Origin: Eutreptiella sp. 'Long Island Sound 2002'
Lineage: Eukaryota > Euglenozoa > Euglenophyceae > Eutreptiales > Eutreptiaceae
Length of the DNA: 64,000 nucleotides
Direction: 5' to 3'
NCBI GenBank assembly: GCA_964036045.1
Contig: OZ038384.1
Coordinates: forward strand, 31,725,771 to 31,789,770
Numbering within the stretch: position 1 is the stretch's first letter; each line of letters begins with the position of its first letter. Positions 10,696 through 20,340 of this stretch are shown piece by piece. Below the pieces are notes generated by a model, which worked only from the letters and a program-made list of their open reading frames with translations, was not told the DNA's origin and ran no database searches. The position numbers were made by a program, and so were the translations under genes.

Positions 10696-10714
10696 TTTGA
10701 GGTTTGAGGTTTGA
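10696..10714 (-). repeat. Heptamer tail CCTCAAA (TTTGAGG on plus), first copy
   Basis: TTTGAGGTTTGAGG follows immediately after the 5' end of element A and begins the 2.05-kb unit. The same short tail occurs at 12817, 14869 and, inverted, at 56670-56691, always at the edge of the same repeat. On the minus strand it would be a short-repeat 3' tail such as many non-LTR elements have. Confidence 0.6.
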
Positions 10715-10933
10715 TTTTGCGGGTACTAGACGCCTTTCGGCCCCGGGGGGCCACCTGGTCAGGCCAGGTGATATCCTCCCCACCGGGTCCTGGTGGGAGG
10801 CCGCTCATGACGCACCTCCTGCCTGGTGGCGGAGTCCACCGGGTTGTCAGGGCTCAGAGCCCCGTCCCTCCCCAGTCAGTGCATCACTTAGCAGCCGTGG
10901 CTGCGGGCGCTTACCAACTGTGTCGCCCCCCTT

Positions 10934-11631
10934 ATGCGTGGTTGCCCGGGGTGCCGGCGCCGCCGGGCCCGTGCTAGTGGCTTGTCGCCAGCGGCTAAGC
11001 AACCTCCAAAGAAAAAGGCAAAGCTGCTGCCGGGTCAGAGTTCGGAGAGTGAGGAGTTCGGAGAGACTGAAGAAGATGAGGAGGAGGAGCCGCATTCTGG
11101 AGATGAGGAGGAGCCGCTTTCCGGAGATGATGGCGATGAAGACGAAACTCAGGAGACACAGATTTCAGACCGAGGGGCACTGCCGTGGGCATGGCTTCCC
11201 CTCCAACAAGAGGACCAGTGGGGAGCTTGGAGAGGAGTGCCGATTTCGAAGTGGCGCCCCTGGCGAACGGAGATACCCAGAGACATCCTGCAGCAGAAGA
11301 TCAAACTGGGCCGTGCCGGTACAATCTATTGGGTCCCTGCAGACTACAAGTCTGCTGTGTGGCATTCCGTGGCGGAGTATTTTCTTGCGGCCCGAAGCTA
11401 CGCAACGAGGAGGAGTGCAAAGACGCGGCGGCAGTGGCGTCGGCAACCGGTGGCATGCCAGCTTCAAGTGCCAGGAAGAAGAAAGTGAAGGCAAAGAGGC
11501 CAAAGAAGAAGAGGAAGACGCCAACGAAGAGTGGTGGCAAGCAAGAAGAAGAAGATGCCGGAGAGGGAGACAAAGAGGATACGGAAAAGAAAGACGAGGT
11601 TGCAGTACAAGTGTCAGGCAGTGAGTCGTGA
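10934..11631 (+). pseudogene. Acidic/basic protein gene, copy 1, frameshifted
   Basis: Compared with copies 2 and 3, one G is missing near 11,406 (CGCAACGAGG instead of CGCAACGGAGG). The frame therefore leaves the conserved C-terminus after AARSYAT and ends at 11488 (184 codons), while the original downstream sequence, with the KKKVKAKRPKKKRK block, continues in another frame to 11631. Everything else matches the intact copies closely, so this is a recent single-base loss or a sequencing error. Confidence 0.75.
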
Positions 11632-12017
11632 GCCAGGACTCAGAAAGCTACATTGGACAGGGATACTGGTGGTTGTGCGGTTCCAATGTTGCCTGTATGT
11701 GCATTTGTAAACGCCGCGTCGTTTTCTTCAAAAAATATCTTCGTTTGGACATTCGAAGGTTCGTTCAAAGAAACGTCCACCACATTTCGAATACACATTT
11801 TCAGGGCATTTAGGTGGTTGCGGGCTGAAACCAAAGAACCAAACCCTCAAAAATACCTGTGTTGAGCATTTTATCAGAATGTTTGCAGCAAAACAGCCAC
11901 TCAAAGGCGTTCAAACAGTTCAAAAACTTTCTTCGTTCGAAGAAATAATCTTCGTTCGAAGGTTTTGTTCGAAGAAAATACCCCCAGCAGTGGGTCTCAT
12001 GGGTGACTTGTCGCCAG
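10978..12017 (+). mobile_element. 1.01-kb insertion flanked by a 14-bp duplication, copy 1
   Basis: The insert (10992-12003) lies between TGGCTTGTCGCCAG (10978-10991) and TGACTTGTCGCCAG (12004-12017, one mismatch). The left half carries the acidic/basic ORF, and the right half (from about 11,640) is AT-rich with repeated TTCGAA-containing words (TTCGAAGG, GTTCGAAGAA). There are no terminal inverted repeats and no poly(A), so its class is unclear. The right-arm relative at 56,371-56,384 has a single copy of the 14-mer, meaning an empty or excised site. Confidence 0.75.
11640..12003. other. AT-rich TTCGAA-dense 3' part of the insertion
   Basis: After the ORF stop, the insert becomes AT-rich and contains many overlapping words around TTCGAA/TTCGTT, some forming short palindromes such as CTTCGTTCGAAG. 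The block is repeated at 13,690-14,054 and 15,742-16,106. No coding potential is convincing. It could be a 3' UTR or a terminal region of the insertion. Confidence 0.6.
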
Positions 12018-12740
12018 TGGGACCCCCGTGGGCTGGCGCGGAGGCTGCCTAGCCTCGGGGCTGGTGCGTGGCGCAGTGCGCCACTACTGCCTTGGTGGGT
12101 GCAGTGCCCTGGTCATGTGTGCGCCGCGCTCACGGCCGGTTCGGGGGGGTTGGGGCCGGTGCCGGGTGTTGTGTCTTCCCCGTTTCCCCCTACCCGCCCT
12201 GTGTTTCCTGCGCTGTGTGTTGCGGGCCGTCCCGTCCGGGTGTCCCCTAACCTCGCTCGCTGGTACGCCATTCCATGCGGTCTGTCCGTTCCACGGGCTC
12301 GGTCCGGTTGCCCTTCTGGTTTTCCCCGCGTGTCCTTTGTGTGTGAGTGCGCTCGCGCTCTCGCGGCATCCGCGCCCCTCCCCCCCTCCCCGGGTTGGTG
12401 TGGCGCACGCACCTCGCGCGGTCCCAGTGCTGGGCGCTGGTAGGGCCGTTCCACGTGGTCCGTGCCCCTCCGCGTGTCCTGCCTTGGTCCCGTGCTCGGT
12501 TTGGCTTGCTTGGGGGAACGGGGGGCGGCCCGGTCCCATTTCCCCCTACCTGGCTTGGGGCTGCGCACTCCCCGCGCGGTGGGTGCGGGCGTGGGGACCC
12601 GTCACCAACCCCAACGCGCGCGCTCTTGCGAACCGGCTTTGCGCGCTGCGGGGGCGGCAGGAGGGTGCCCGGGGGGGGCGCCTCTTGCCTGAGTGTGGGG
12701 CGTCCGGGGTCGGGCGCTCTCCCAGCCCCGACCTTCTTGC
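12018..12740 (+). repeat. GC-rich block of the 2.05-kb unit, copy 1
   Basis: A non-coding GC-rich block starting TGGGACCCCCGTGGGC. It recurs at 14,069-14,790 and 16,121-16,790 and in inverted orientation at 55,800-56,370. It ends in copies 1 and 2 at a junction with about 90 bp from the 5' end of element A, and in copy 3 it merges into the 205-bp satellite. Translations in all frames are Pro/Arg/Ala/Cys-rich, without family resemblance. Confidence 0.8.
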
Positions 12741-12983
12741 AGTGCGGTCTGGTGGGTGGTGCGTTTGCAGTTTCCCGGGGTTGCCGTGTGTCAGTGTGTG
12801 TGGCTAGTCACTGGGGTTTGAGGTTTGAGGTTGGATTTTCCGGGTACTAGACGCCTTTCGGCCCCGGGGGGCCACCTGGTCAGGCCAGGTGATATCCTCC
12901 CCACGGGGTCCTAGTGGGAGGCCGGTCAGTGCATCACTTAGCAGCCGTGGCTGCGGGCGCTTACCCACTGCGTCGCCCCCCTT

Positions 12984-13682
12984 ATGCGTGGTTGCCCCGG
13001 GTGCCGGCGCCGCCGGGCCCGTGCTACTGGCTTGTCGCCAGCGGCTAAGCAACCTCCAAAGAAAAAGGCAAAGCTGCTGCCGGGTGAGAGTTCGGAGAGT
13101 GAGGAGTTCGGAAAGACTGAAGAAGATGAGGAGGAGGAGCCGCATTCTGGAGATGAGGAGGAGCCGCTTTCCGGAGATGATGGCGATGAAGAGGAAACTC
13201 AGGAGACACAGATTTCACACCGAGGGGCACTGCCGTGGGCATGGCTTCCCCTCCAACAAGAGGACCAGTGGGGAGCTTGGAGAGGAGTGCCGATTTCGAA
13301 GTTGCGTCCCTGGCGAACAGAGATACCCAGAGACATCCTGCAGCAGAAGACCAAACTGGGCCGTGCCGGTACAAGCTCTTGGGTCCCTGCAGACTACAAG
13401 TCTGCTGTGTGGCATTCCGTGGGGGAGTATTGTGTTGCGGCCCGAAGCTACGCAACGGAGGAGGAGTGCAAAGACGCGGCGGCAGTGGCGTCGGCAACCG
13501 GTGGCATGCCAGCTTCAAGTGCCAGGAAGAAGAAAGTGAAGGCAAAGAGGCCAAAGAAGAAGAGGAAGACGCCAACGAAGAGTGGTGGCAAGCAAGAAGA
13601 AGAAGATGCCGGAGAGGGAGACAAAGAGGATACGGAGAAGAAAGACGAGGTTGCAGTACAAGTGTCAGGCAGTGAGTCGTGA
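12984..13682 (+). CDS. Acidic/basic protein with nuclear-localisation-like motifs, copy 2
   Basis: A 232-codon plus-strand ORF. In order: a basic N-terminus, PPKKKAK (residues about 24-30, like a monopartite nuclear localisation signal), an acidic Glu/Asp/Ser run (about 35-75), a more ordinary Trp-containing segment (ALPWAWLPLQQEDQWGAW, VPADYKSAVWHSVGEY), a second basic block KKKVKAKRPKKKRK (about 180-195) and a Glu/Lys/Asp-rich C-terminus. The start codon lies 58 bp upstream of the insertion, so the true start may instead be inside it or on a spliced exon. No family is recognised. The alternation of acidic and basic tracts is typical of nuclear, nucleic-acid- or histone-binding proteins, but that role is inference. 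Copy 3 differs at one residue in the acidic part. Confidence 0.5.
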   Translation: MRGCPGCRRRRARATGLSPAAKQPPKKKAKLLPGESSESEEFGKTEEDEEEEPHSGDEEEPLSGDDGDEEETQETQISHRGALPWAWLPLQQEDQWGAWRGVPISKLRPWRTEIPRDILQQKTKLGRAGTSSWVPADYKSAVWHSVGEYCVAARSYATEEECKDAAAVASATGGMPASSARKKKVKAKRPKKKRKTPTKSGGKQEEEDAGEGDKEDTEKKDEVAVQVSGSES

Positions 13683-14068
13683 GCCAGGACTCAGAAAGCT
13701 ACATTGGACAGGGACACTGGTGGTTGTGCGGTTCTGTTGTTGCCTGTATGTGCATTTGTAAACGCCGCGTCGTTTTCTTCAAAAAATATCTTCGTTTGAA
13801 CATTCGAAGGTTCGTTCAAAGAAACGTCCACCACATTTCGAAAACACATTTTCAGGGCATTTAGGTGGTTGCGGGCTGAAACCAAAGAACCGAACCCTCA
13901 AAAATACCTGTGTTGAGCATTTTATCAGAATGTTTGCAGCAAAACAGCCACTCAAAGGCGTTCGGACGGTTCAAAAACTTTCTTCATTCGAAGAAATAAT
14001 CTTCGTTGGAAGGTTTTGTTTGAAGAAAATACCCCCAGCAGTGGGTCTCATGGGTGGCTTGTCGCCAG
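13028..14068 (+). mobile_element. 1.01-kb insertion flanked by a 14-bp duplication, copy 2
   Basis: The insert 13042-14054 (1013 bp) is flanked by identical TGGCTTGTCGCCAG at 13028-13041 and 14055-14068. The content matches copy 1 and contains the intact ORF. The sequence outside the duplication is continuous with the right-arm site that lacks the insert. Confidence 0.8.
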
Positions 14069-15035
14069 TGGGACCCCCGTGGGCTGGCGCGGAGGCTGCC
14101 TAGCCTCGGGGCTGGTGCGTGGCGCAATGCGCCACTACTGCCTTGGCGGGTGCAGTGCCCTGGTCATGTGTGCGCCGCGCTCACGGCCGGTTCGGGGGGG
14201 TTGGGGCCGGTGCCGGGTGTTGTGTCTTCCCCGTTTCCCCCTTTCCGCCCCGCGTTTCCTGCGCTGTGTGTTGCGGGCCATCCCGTCCGGGTGTCCCCTA
14301 ACCTCGCTCGCTGGTACGCCATTCCATGCGGTCTGTGCGTTCCACGGGCTCGGTCCGGTTGCCCTTCTGGTTTTCCCCCCGTGTCCTTTGTGTGTGTGTG
14401 CGCTCGCGCTCTCGCGGCATCCGCGACCCTCCCCCCCCTCCCCGGGTTGGTGTGGCGCACGCACCTCGCGCGGTCCCAGTGCTGGGCGCTGGTAGGGCCA
14501 TTCCACGCGGTCCGTGCCCCTCCGCGTGTCCTGCCTTGGTCCCGTGCTCGGTTTGGCTTGCTTGGGGGAACGGGGGGCGGCCCGGTCCCGTTTCCCCCTA
14601 CCTGGCTTGGGGCTGCGCACTCCCCGCGCGGTGGGTGCGGGCGTGGGGACCCGTCACCAACCCCAACGCGCGCGCTCTTGCGAACCGGCTTTGCGCGCTG
14701 CGGGGGCGGCAGGAGGGTGCCCGGGGGGGGCGCCTCTTGCCTGAGTGTGGGGCGTCCGGGGTCGGGCGCTCTCCCAGCCCCGACCTTCTTGCAGTGCGGT
14801 CTGGTGGGTGGTGCGTTTGCAGTTTCCCGGGGTTGCCGTGTGTCAGTGTGTGTGGCTAGTCACTGGGGTTTGAGGTTTGAGGTTGGATTTTCCGGGTACT
14901 AGACGCCTTTCGGCCCCGGGGGGCCACCTGGTCAGGCCAGGTGATATCCTCCCCACGGGGTCCTAGTGGGAGGCCGGTCAGTGCATCACTTAGCAGCCGT
15001 GGCTGCGGGCGCTTACCCACTGCGTCGCCCCCCTT

Positions 15036-15734
15036 ATGCGTGGTTGCCCCGGGTGCCGGCGCCGCCGGGCCCGTGCTACTGGCTTGTCGCCAGCGGCTAA
15101 GCAACCTCCAAAGAAAAAGGCAAAGCTGCTGCCGGGTGAGAGTTCGGAGAGTGAGGGGTTCGGAAAGACTGAAGAAGATGAGGAGGAGGAGCCGCATTCT
15201 GGAGATGAGGAGGAGCCGCTTTCCGGAGATGATGGCGATGAAGAGGAAACTCAGGAGACACAGATTTCACACCGAGGGGCACTGCCGTGGGCATGGCTTC
15301 CCCTCCAACAAGAGGACCAGTGGGGAGCTTGGAGAGGAGTGCCGATTTCGAAGTTGCGTCCCTGGCGAACAGAGATACCCAGAGACATCCTGCAGCAGAA
15401 GACCAAACTGGGCCGTGCCGGTACAAGCTCTTGGGTCCCTGCAGACTACAAGTCTGCTGTGTGGCATTCCGTGGGGGAGTATTGTGTTGCGGCCCGAAGC
15501 TACGCAACGGAGGAGGAGTGCAAAGACGCGGCGGCAGTGGCGTCGGCAACCGGTGGCATGCCAGCTTCAAGTGCCAGGAAGAAGAAAGTGAAGGCAAAGA
15601 GGCCAAAGAAGAAGAGGAAGACGCCAACGAAGAGTGGTGGCAAGCAAGAAGAAGAAGATGCCGGAGAGGGAGACAAAGAGGATACGGAGAAGAAAGACGA
15701 GGTTGCAGTACAAGTGTCAGGCAGTGAGTCGTGA
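15036..15734 (+). CDS. Acidic/basic protein with nuclear-localisation-like motifs, copy 3
   Basis: A 232-codon ORF identical in layout to copy 2. The visible difference is Glu to Gly in the acidic run (SESEGFG instead of SESEEFG). The Trp-rich middle and both basic blocks are intact. The near identity of copies 2 and 3 shows recent tandem duplication and is not by itself evidence for selection on the protein. Confidence 0.5.
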   Translation: MRGCPGCRRRRARATGLSPAAKQPPKKKAKLLPGESSESEGFGKTEEDEEEEPHSGDEEEPLSGDDGDEEETQETQISHRGALPWAWLPLQQEDQWGAWRGVPISKLRPWRTEIPRDILQQKTKLGRAGTSSWVPADYKSAVWHSVGEYCVAARSYATEEECKDAAAVASATGGMPASSARKKKVKAKRPKKKRKTPTKSGGKQEEEDAGEGDKEDTEKKDEVAVQVSGSES

Positions 15735-16120
15735 GCCAGGACTCAGAAAGCTACATTGGACAGGGACACTGGTGGTTGTGCGGTTCTGTTGTTGCCTGTA
15801 TGTGCATTTGTAAACGCCGCGTCGTTTTCTTCAAAAAATATCTTCGTTTGAACATTCGAAGGTTCGTTCAAAGAAACGTCCACCACATTTCGAATACACA
15901 TTTTCAGGGCATTTAGGTGGTTGCGGGCTGAAACCAAAGAACCGAACCCTCAAAAATACCTGTGTTGAGCATTTTATCAGAATGTTTGCAGCAAAACAGC
16001 CACTCAAAGGCGTTCGGACGGTTCAAAAACTTTCTTCATTCGAAGAAATAATCTTCGTTGGAAGGTTTTGTTTGAAGAAAATACCCCCAGCAGTGGGTCT
16101 CATGGGTGGCTTGTCGCCAG
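15080..16120 (+). mobile_element. 1.01-kb insertion flanked by a 14-bp duplication, copy 3
   Basis: The insert 15094-16106 is flanked by identical TGGCTTGTCGCCAG at 15080-15093 and 16107-16120. It is nearly identical to copy 2, with differences such as TTTCGAATACAC against TTTCGAAAACAC in the AT-rich part. It was probably copied along with the whole 2.05-kb unit rather than inserted independently. Confidence 0.8.
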
Positions 16121-16789
16121 TGGGACCCCCGTGGGCTGGCGCGGAGGCTGCCTAGCCTCGGGGCTGGTGCGTGGCGCAATGCGCCACTACTGCCTTGGCG
16201 GGTGCAGTGCCCTGGTCATGTGTGCGCCGCGCTCACGGCCGGTTCGGGGGGGTTGGGGCCGGTGCCGGGTGTTGTGTCTTCCCCGTTTCCCCCTTTCCGC
16301 CCCGCGTTTCCTGCGCTGTGTGTTGCGGGCCATCCCGTCCGGGTGTCCCCTAACCTCGCTCGCTGGTACGCCATTCCATGCGGTCTGTGCGTTCCACGGG
16401 CTCGGTCCGGTTGCCCTTCTGGTTTTCCCCCCGTGTCCTTTGTGTGTGTGTGCGCTCGCGCTCTCGCGGCATCCGCGACCCTCCCCCCCCTCCCCGGGTT
16501 GGTGTGGCGCACGCACCTCGCGCGGTCCCAGTGCTGGGCGCTGGTAGGGCCATTCCACGCGGTCCGTGCCCCTCCGCGTGTCCTGCCTTGGTCCCGTGCT
16601 CGGTTTGGCTTGCTTGGGGGAACGGGGGGCGGCCCGGTCCCGTTTCCCCCTACCTGGCTTGGGGCTGCGCACTCCCCGCGGGGTGGGTGCGGGCGTGGGG
16701 ACCCGTCACCAACCCCAACGCGCGCGCTCTTGCGAACCGGCTTCGCGCGCTGCGGGGGCGGCACGAGGGTGCCCGGGGGGCGCCTCTTG

Positions 16790-18770
16790 CCTGAGTTTGG
16801 GGCGTTCGGGGCCAGGCGCTCTCCCACCCCCGACCACTCGTCATTTCGGGCGTGCGGCCGGGGCCCACTGCCCACTGGCTGTGAATGCGGGGGGTGTGGG
16901 CGTGGTGACCCGTCTCCAACTCCACCGGCCGCGCTCTTGCGAGCTGGCCTTGCGCGCTGTGGCGGCAGCACGAGGGCGCTCGGGGGGGGCGCCTCTTGCC
17001 TGGCTGCGGGGCGTCCGGGGTCGGGCGCTCTCCCACCCCCGACCACTCGTCCTTTCAGGCGTTCGGCCGGGGCCCACTACCCACTGGCTGTGGGTGCGGG
17101 GGATGCGGGCGTGGGGACCCGTCACGAACCCCACCGCGCGCGCTCCTGCGTGCTGGCTTTGCACGCTGTGGGGGCTGCATGAGGGTGCCCCGGGGGGGCC
17201 GCCTGTTGCCTGGGTGTCCGGGGACGGGCGCTCTCCCACCCCCGACCGCCCGTCATTTGGGGCGTGCGGCCAGGGCCCACTACCCACTGGCTGTGGGTGC
17301 GGGGGATGCGGGCGTGGGGACCCGTCACGAACCCCACCGCGCGCGCTCTTGCGTGCTGGCTTTGCACGCTGTGGGGGCTGCATGAGGGTGCCCCGGGGGG
17401 GGCGCCTGTTGCCTGGGTGTCCGGGGACGGGCGCTCTCCCACCCCCGACCGCCCGTCATTTGGGGCGTGCGGCCAGGGCCCACTACCCACTGGCTGTGGG
17501 TGCGGGGGATGCGGGCGTGGGGACCCGTTACCAACCCCACAGCATGCGCTCTTGCGAGCGAGCTTTGTGCGCTGTGGGGGCGGCACGAGGGCGCTCCGGA
17601 GCGGGCGCCCCCTGCCTGGGTGTGGGGCGTCCGGGGTCGGGCGCTCTCCCACCCCCGACCGCCCGTCCGTTGGGGCGTGCGGCCAGGGCCCACTACCCAC
17701 TGGCTGTGGGTGCGGGGGTGCGGGCGTGGGGACCCGTCACCCACCCCACCGCGCGCGCTCTTCTGTGCTGGCTTTGCGCCCTGTGGGGGCCGCACGAGGG
17801 CACCCGGGGGGGGCGCCTCCTGCCTGGGTGTGCGGCGTCCGGGGTCGGGCGCTCTCCCACCCCCGACCACTCGTCCTTTCGGGCGTGCGGCCGGGGCCCA
17901 CTACCCACTGCCTGTGGATGCAGGCGTGGGGACCCGTCGGCAACCCCACAGCGCGCGCTCTTGCGTGCTGACTTGGCGCGCTGTGGGGGCGGGACCAGGG
18001 CGCCCGGGGGGGGGCGCCTCTCCTCTGGGTGCGGGGCGTCCGGGGTTGGGCGCTCTGCCATCCCCGACCACTCGTCCTTTCGGACGTGCGGCCGGGGTCC
18101 ACTACCCACTGGCTGTGGGTGCGGGGGGTCGCGGGCGTGAAGACCCGTCACCAACCCCACAGGGCGCGCTCTTGCGAGCTGGCTTTGCGCGCTGTGGGGG
18201 CGGCATGAGGGAGCCCGGCGGGGGGCTCCTCCTGCCTGGGTGTAGGGCGTCCGGGGTCGGGCGCTCTCCCACCCCCAACCACTCGTCCTTTTGGGCGTGC
18301 GGCCGGGGCCCACTACCCACTGGCGGTGGGTGCGGGGGCCGCGGGCGTGGGGACCCGTCACGAACCCCACAGCGCACGCTCTTCCGAGCTGGCTTTGCGC
18401 GCTGTGGGGGCGGCATGAGGGTGCCCGGGGGGGGGCCTCTTGCCTGGATGTGGGGCGTCCAGGGTCGGGCGCTCTCCCACCCCCGACCACTCGTCCTTTC
18501 GGGCGTGCGGCCAGGGCCCACTACCCAGTGGCTGTAGGTGCGGGGGGTGCCGGCGTTGGGACCCGTCACCCACCCCACAGCGCGCGCTCTTGCGAGCTGG
18601 CTTTGTGCGCTGTGGGCGCGGCATGTGGGCGCCCCGGGGGGGCGCCTCTTGCCTGGGTGTGGGGCGTCCGGGGACGGGAGCTCTCCCAACCCCGACCTCT
18701 TGTCCGTTGGGGGGTGCGGCCGGGGCCCGCTTCCCACTGGCGGTGGCTGCGGTGTGCGGGCGTCGGGCCC
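16790..18770 (+). repeat. 203-210-bp GC-rich satellite, about 10 units
   Basis: Anchor GGCCCACTAC recurs at 17071, 17274, 17477, 17687 and 17895, a period of 203-210 bp. Each unit contains CCCACTGGCTGTGGGTGCGG, GGGACCCGTCAC and a G-run of variable length. Long reading frames cross it on both strands because stops are rare. I do not consider them genes. The same satellite lies inverted at 52,290-55,800. Confidence 0.9.
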
Positions 18771-20335
18771 CGCTGTCCATGGCACCTTCTCCCGTGCCGC
18801 GGTTTGTCGTTTGTTGTGCGCGCTTCCCGGGTTCGCGGCACCCGGTGGCCGTTGTGGCTTGGCACCTGTCCTCGTGCCGTGGTTGTGGCCAGCAGCCTGC
18901 CTCTCTGGTGTGCCTCGTGGCCCCGCCTTGGTGTGTCGCGCCTCGTCCGGTCCAGTCGTTCTCGGTGCTCCGGTCGACTTTCCCGACGCCGTGGTGCCTT
19001 TCCCCGTCCCGGGGGCTTGTGCCCCCGGTTTTACAGGGCGGCTGCGCGGGGCACGTGGAGGCCGGCCTAGAACCTGTCTCATTGTGCCTGCCGCTGGCCC
19101 CCGCCGAGGCAGGGGCGGTGGGCTCGCTCCGCGTCGTACCTGTTCGGGGCCCCCCGATGGGGTTGGCCCTGACGGGTCCCTCCAGCGTCGGTCTTGGGCT
19201 GCTTGCGCTGCGGTTGTTTGCGTGTGTGGACCCGGTCACTGACGCGTCCAGTTTCCCGTACCGTCCGTCTGTCGACGGGAGCTCGGCCACTGCAACGGGG
19301 CTGTTTCGTGTGGACGCCGACACCGCCCCTTTCGGGCCGAGGGACGCCACGCCCAGATCCCGTGTGTGTGTGTGTCTGTGTGGTTGCGTGCTATCTTTGG
19401 CCGGGTCGGGCGAGCCGGCCTCCTGGGCGCGTTTTGGTGCGCCTTATCTTCTCCTGTGGCCTTCCTTGGTGCGCTTTTGGTTCGTTCGGCCCCCTCCGGG
19501 CTGGGGTTGCCCTGTTTGTCGTTGTTGTTGGGTTTTTGTTTTTCCTTTTTTCCTTTTTTTTTTCCTTTTTTCCTTGTCCCGCCCCCGTTGTCTCTGGTTT
19601 TCCGTGTTTTCCGGCCCGGGGTGCCTTGGGCCTTGTCGTCTTGTGGTCCTCCCGCCCCGCCCCGCCCCCCTCTTTTTTTTCCCCTTTTTTCTCCTCGTGC
19701 GCCACCTTGTCCTGTGTTCCTCCCGCCCGGTCCCTCTGTTTGTTTTTCCCTCCCCTCCCCCCCGGCTTTTTTTTTCCCTTACGCTCCTGTTTTTTGTTTG
19801 TTTTTTGTTTTGTTCTTTTTTTGCCTTGGTGTGCCGGTGCTGCGGTGTTTGGGCTGGTTTTTTTGTCCTGCGCTGGCGGGTGTGCTGGTGTGTGTTGCTG
19901 TAGGTCTGGTGCCGCGGCGGGGGCCGGTTGGCGCTTGTGCTGTGTCGTTGGTTGCTCCCTGGTTGTGCCTGTTCTGTGTGTGTTGTTGCCTGTCTTGTGG
20001 TGGTGTTGTGGTGTGTTTTGTGTTTTGCCCTCGGTGCTGTGTGGCTTGCGTGTGTTGGGCTTGGTTCTTTCCTCGTGCTGCTGCCCCCTGTTGCCGTTGC
20101 CTGGTCCCCTGTCGTGGCCCGTGGTCGTGTTCTCCCCTGGGGTGCGGTGCTGCATTGCTCTGGTGGTCGTCTGTGGTGCGGTCTGGTGCTGTGTAGGTCG
20201 TGTCTTGCTGGTGGTGCCGTGTTGTGTCGTTCGCGCCGGCTGGTGCTGTGTGTTGTTGCCTGTGGTTGCCGGCTGTTCGTTGCTGGGTCTGGTTGCCTGC
20301 TGTTGTTTTCCGCTGGTGTGTGTGTGGGACTTGCT
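18770..20335 (+). repeat. Dispersed repeat X, copy 2
   Basis: Follows the satellite in the same order as the inverted right arm. The second half is T/G/C with almost no A: 19447-19703 (257 nt) contains none. It contains long T runs interspersed with C runs and a TTGGCCGGGTCGGGCGAGCC segment shared with copy 1. It ends abruptly where A' begins (about 20,340), where similarity to 9,130-10,695 starts. Confidence 0.8.
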
Positions 20336-20340
20336 GTTGG

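Larger units (their letters stand above)
10696..16790 (+). repeat. Three tandem units of about 2.05 kb
   Basis: Corresponding points recur at 2050-2052-bp spacing, for example the ORF start at 10934, 12984 and 15036, and a GC block start at 12003, 14054 and 16106. Each unit contains, in order, the TTTGAGG tail, a hairpin (CACCTGG / CCAGGTG, 10752-10770 in unit 1), a short GC block, the 1.01-kb insertion with its ORF, and a GC-rich block. Units 2 and 3 also carry at their left edge about 90 bp identical to the 5' end of element A. Unit 1 has about 70 bp after the hairpin that units 2 and 3 lack. Units 2 and 3 differ by only a handful of substitutions, so their duplication is recent or an assembly effect. 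Confidence 0.9.

Noticed and set aside
10696-10714. Interstitial telomere
   Set aside because: Only two to three heptamers, TTTGAGG and not a known telomere repeat, always at the same repeat edge. A retroelement tail is more likely.
11640-11834. Small minus-strand ORF (64 codons) repeated three times in the TTCGAA-rich region
   Set aside because: It is repeated only because the whole unit is repeated. The AT-rich palindromic sequence has no codon structure and no family similarity.
16106-18537. Long plus and minus ORFs (up to 524 codons) over the 203-210-bp satellite
   Set aside because: They occur on both strands and several frames, change register with unit-length variation, and have no motif. 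The same is true of the mirrored ORFs at 52-56 kb.
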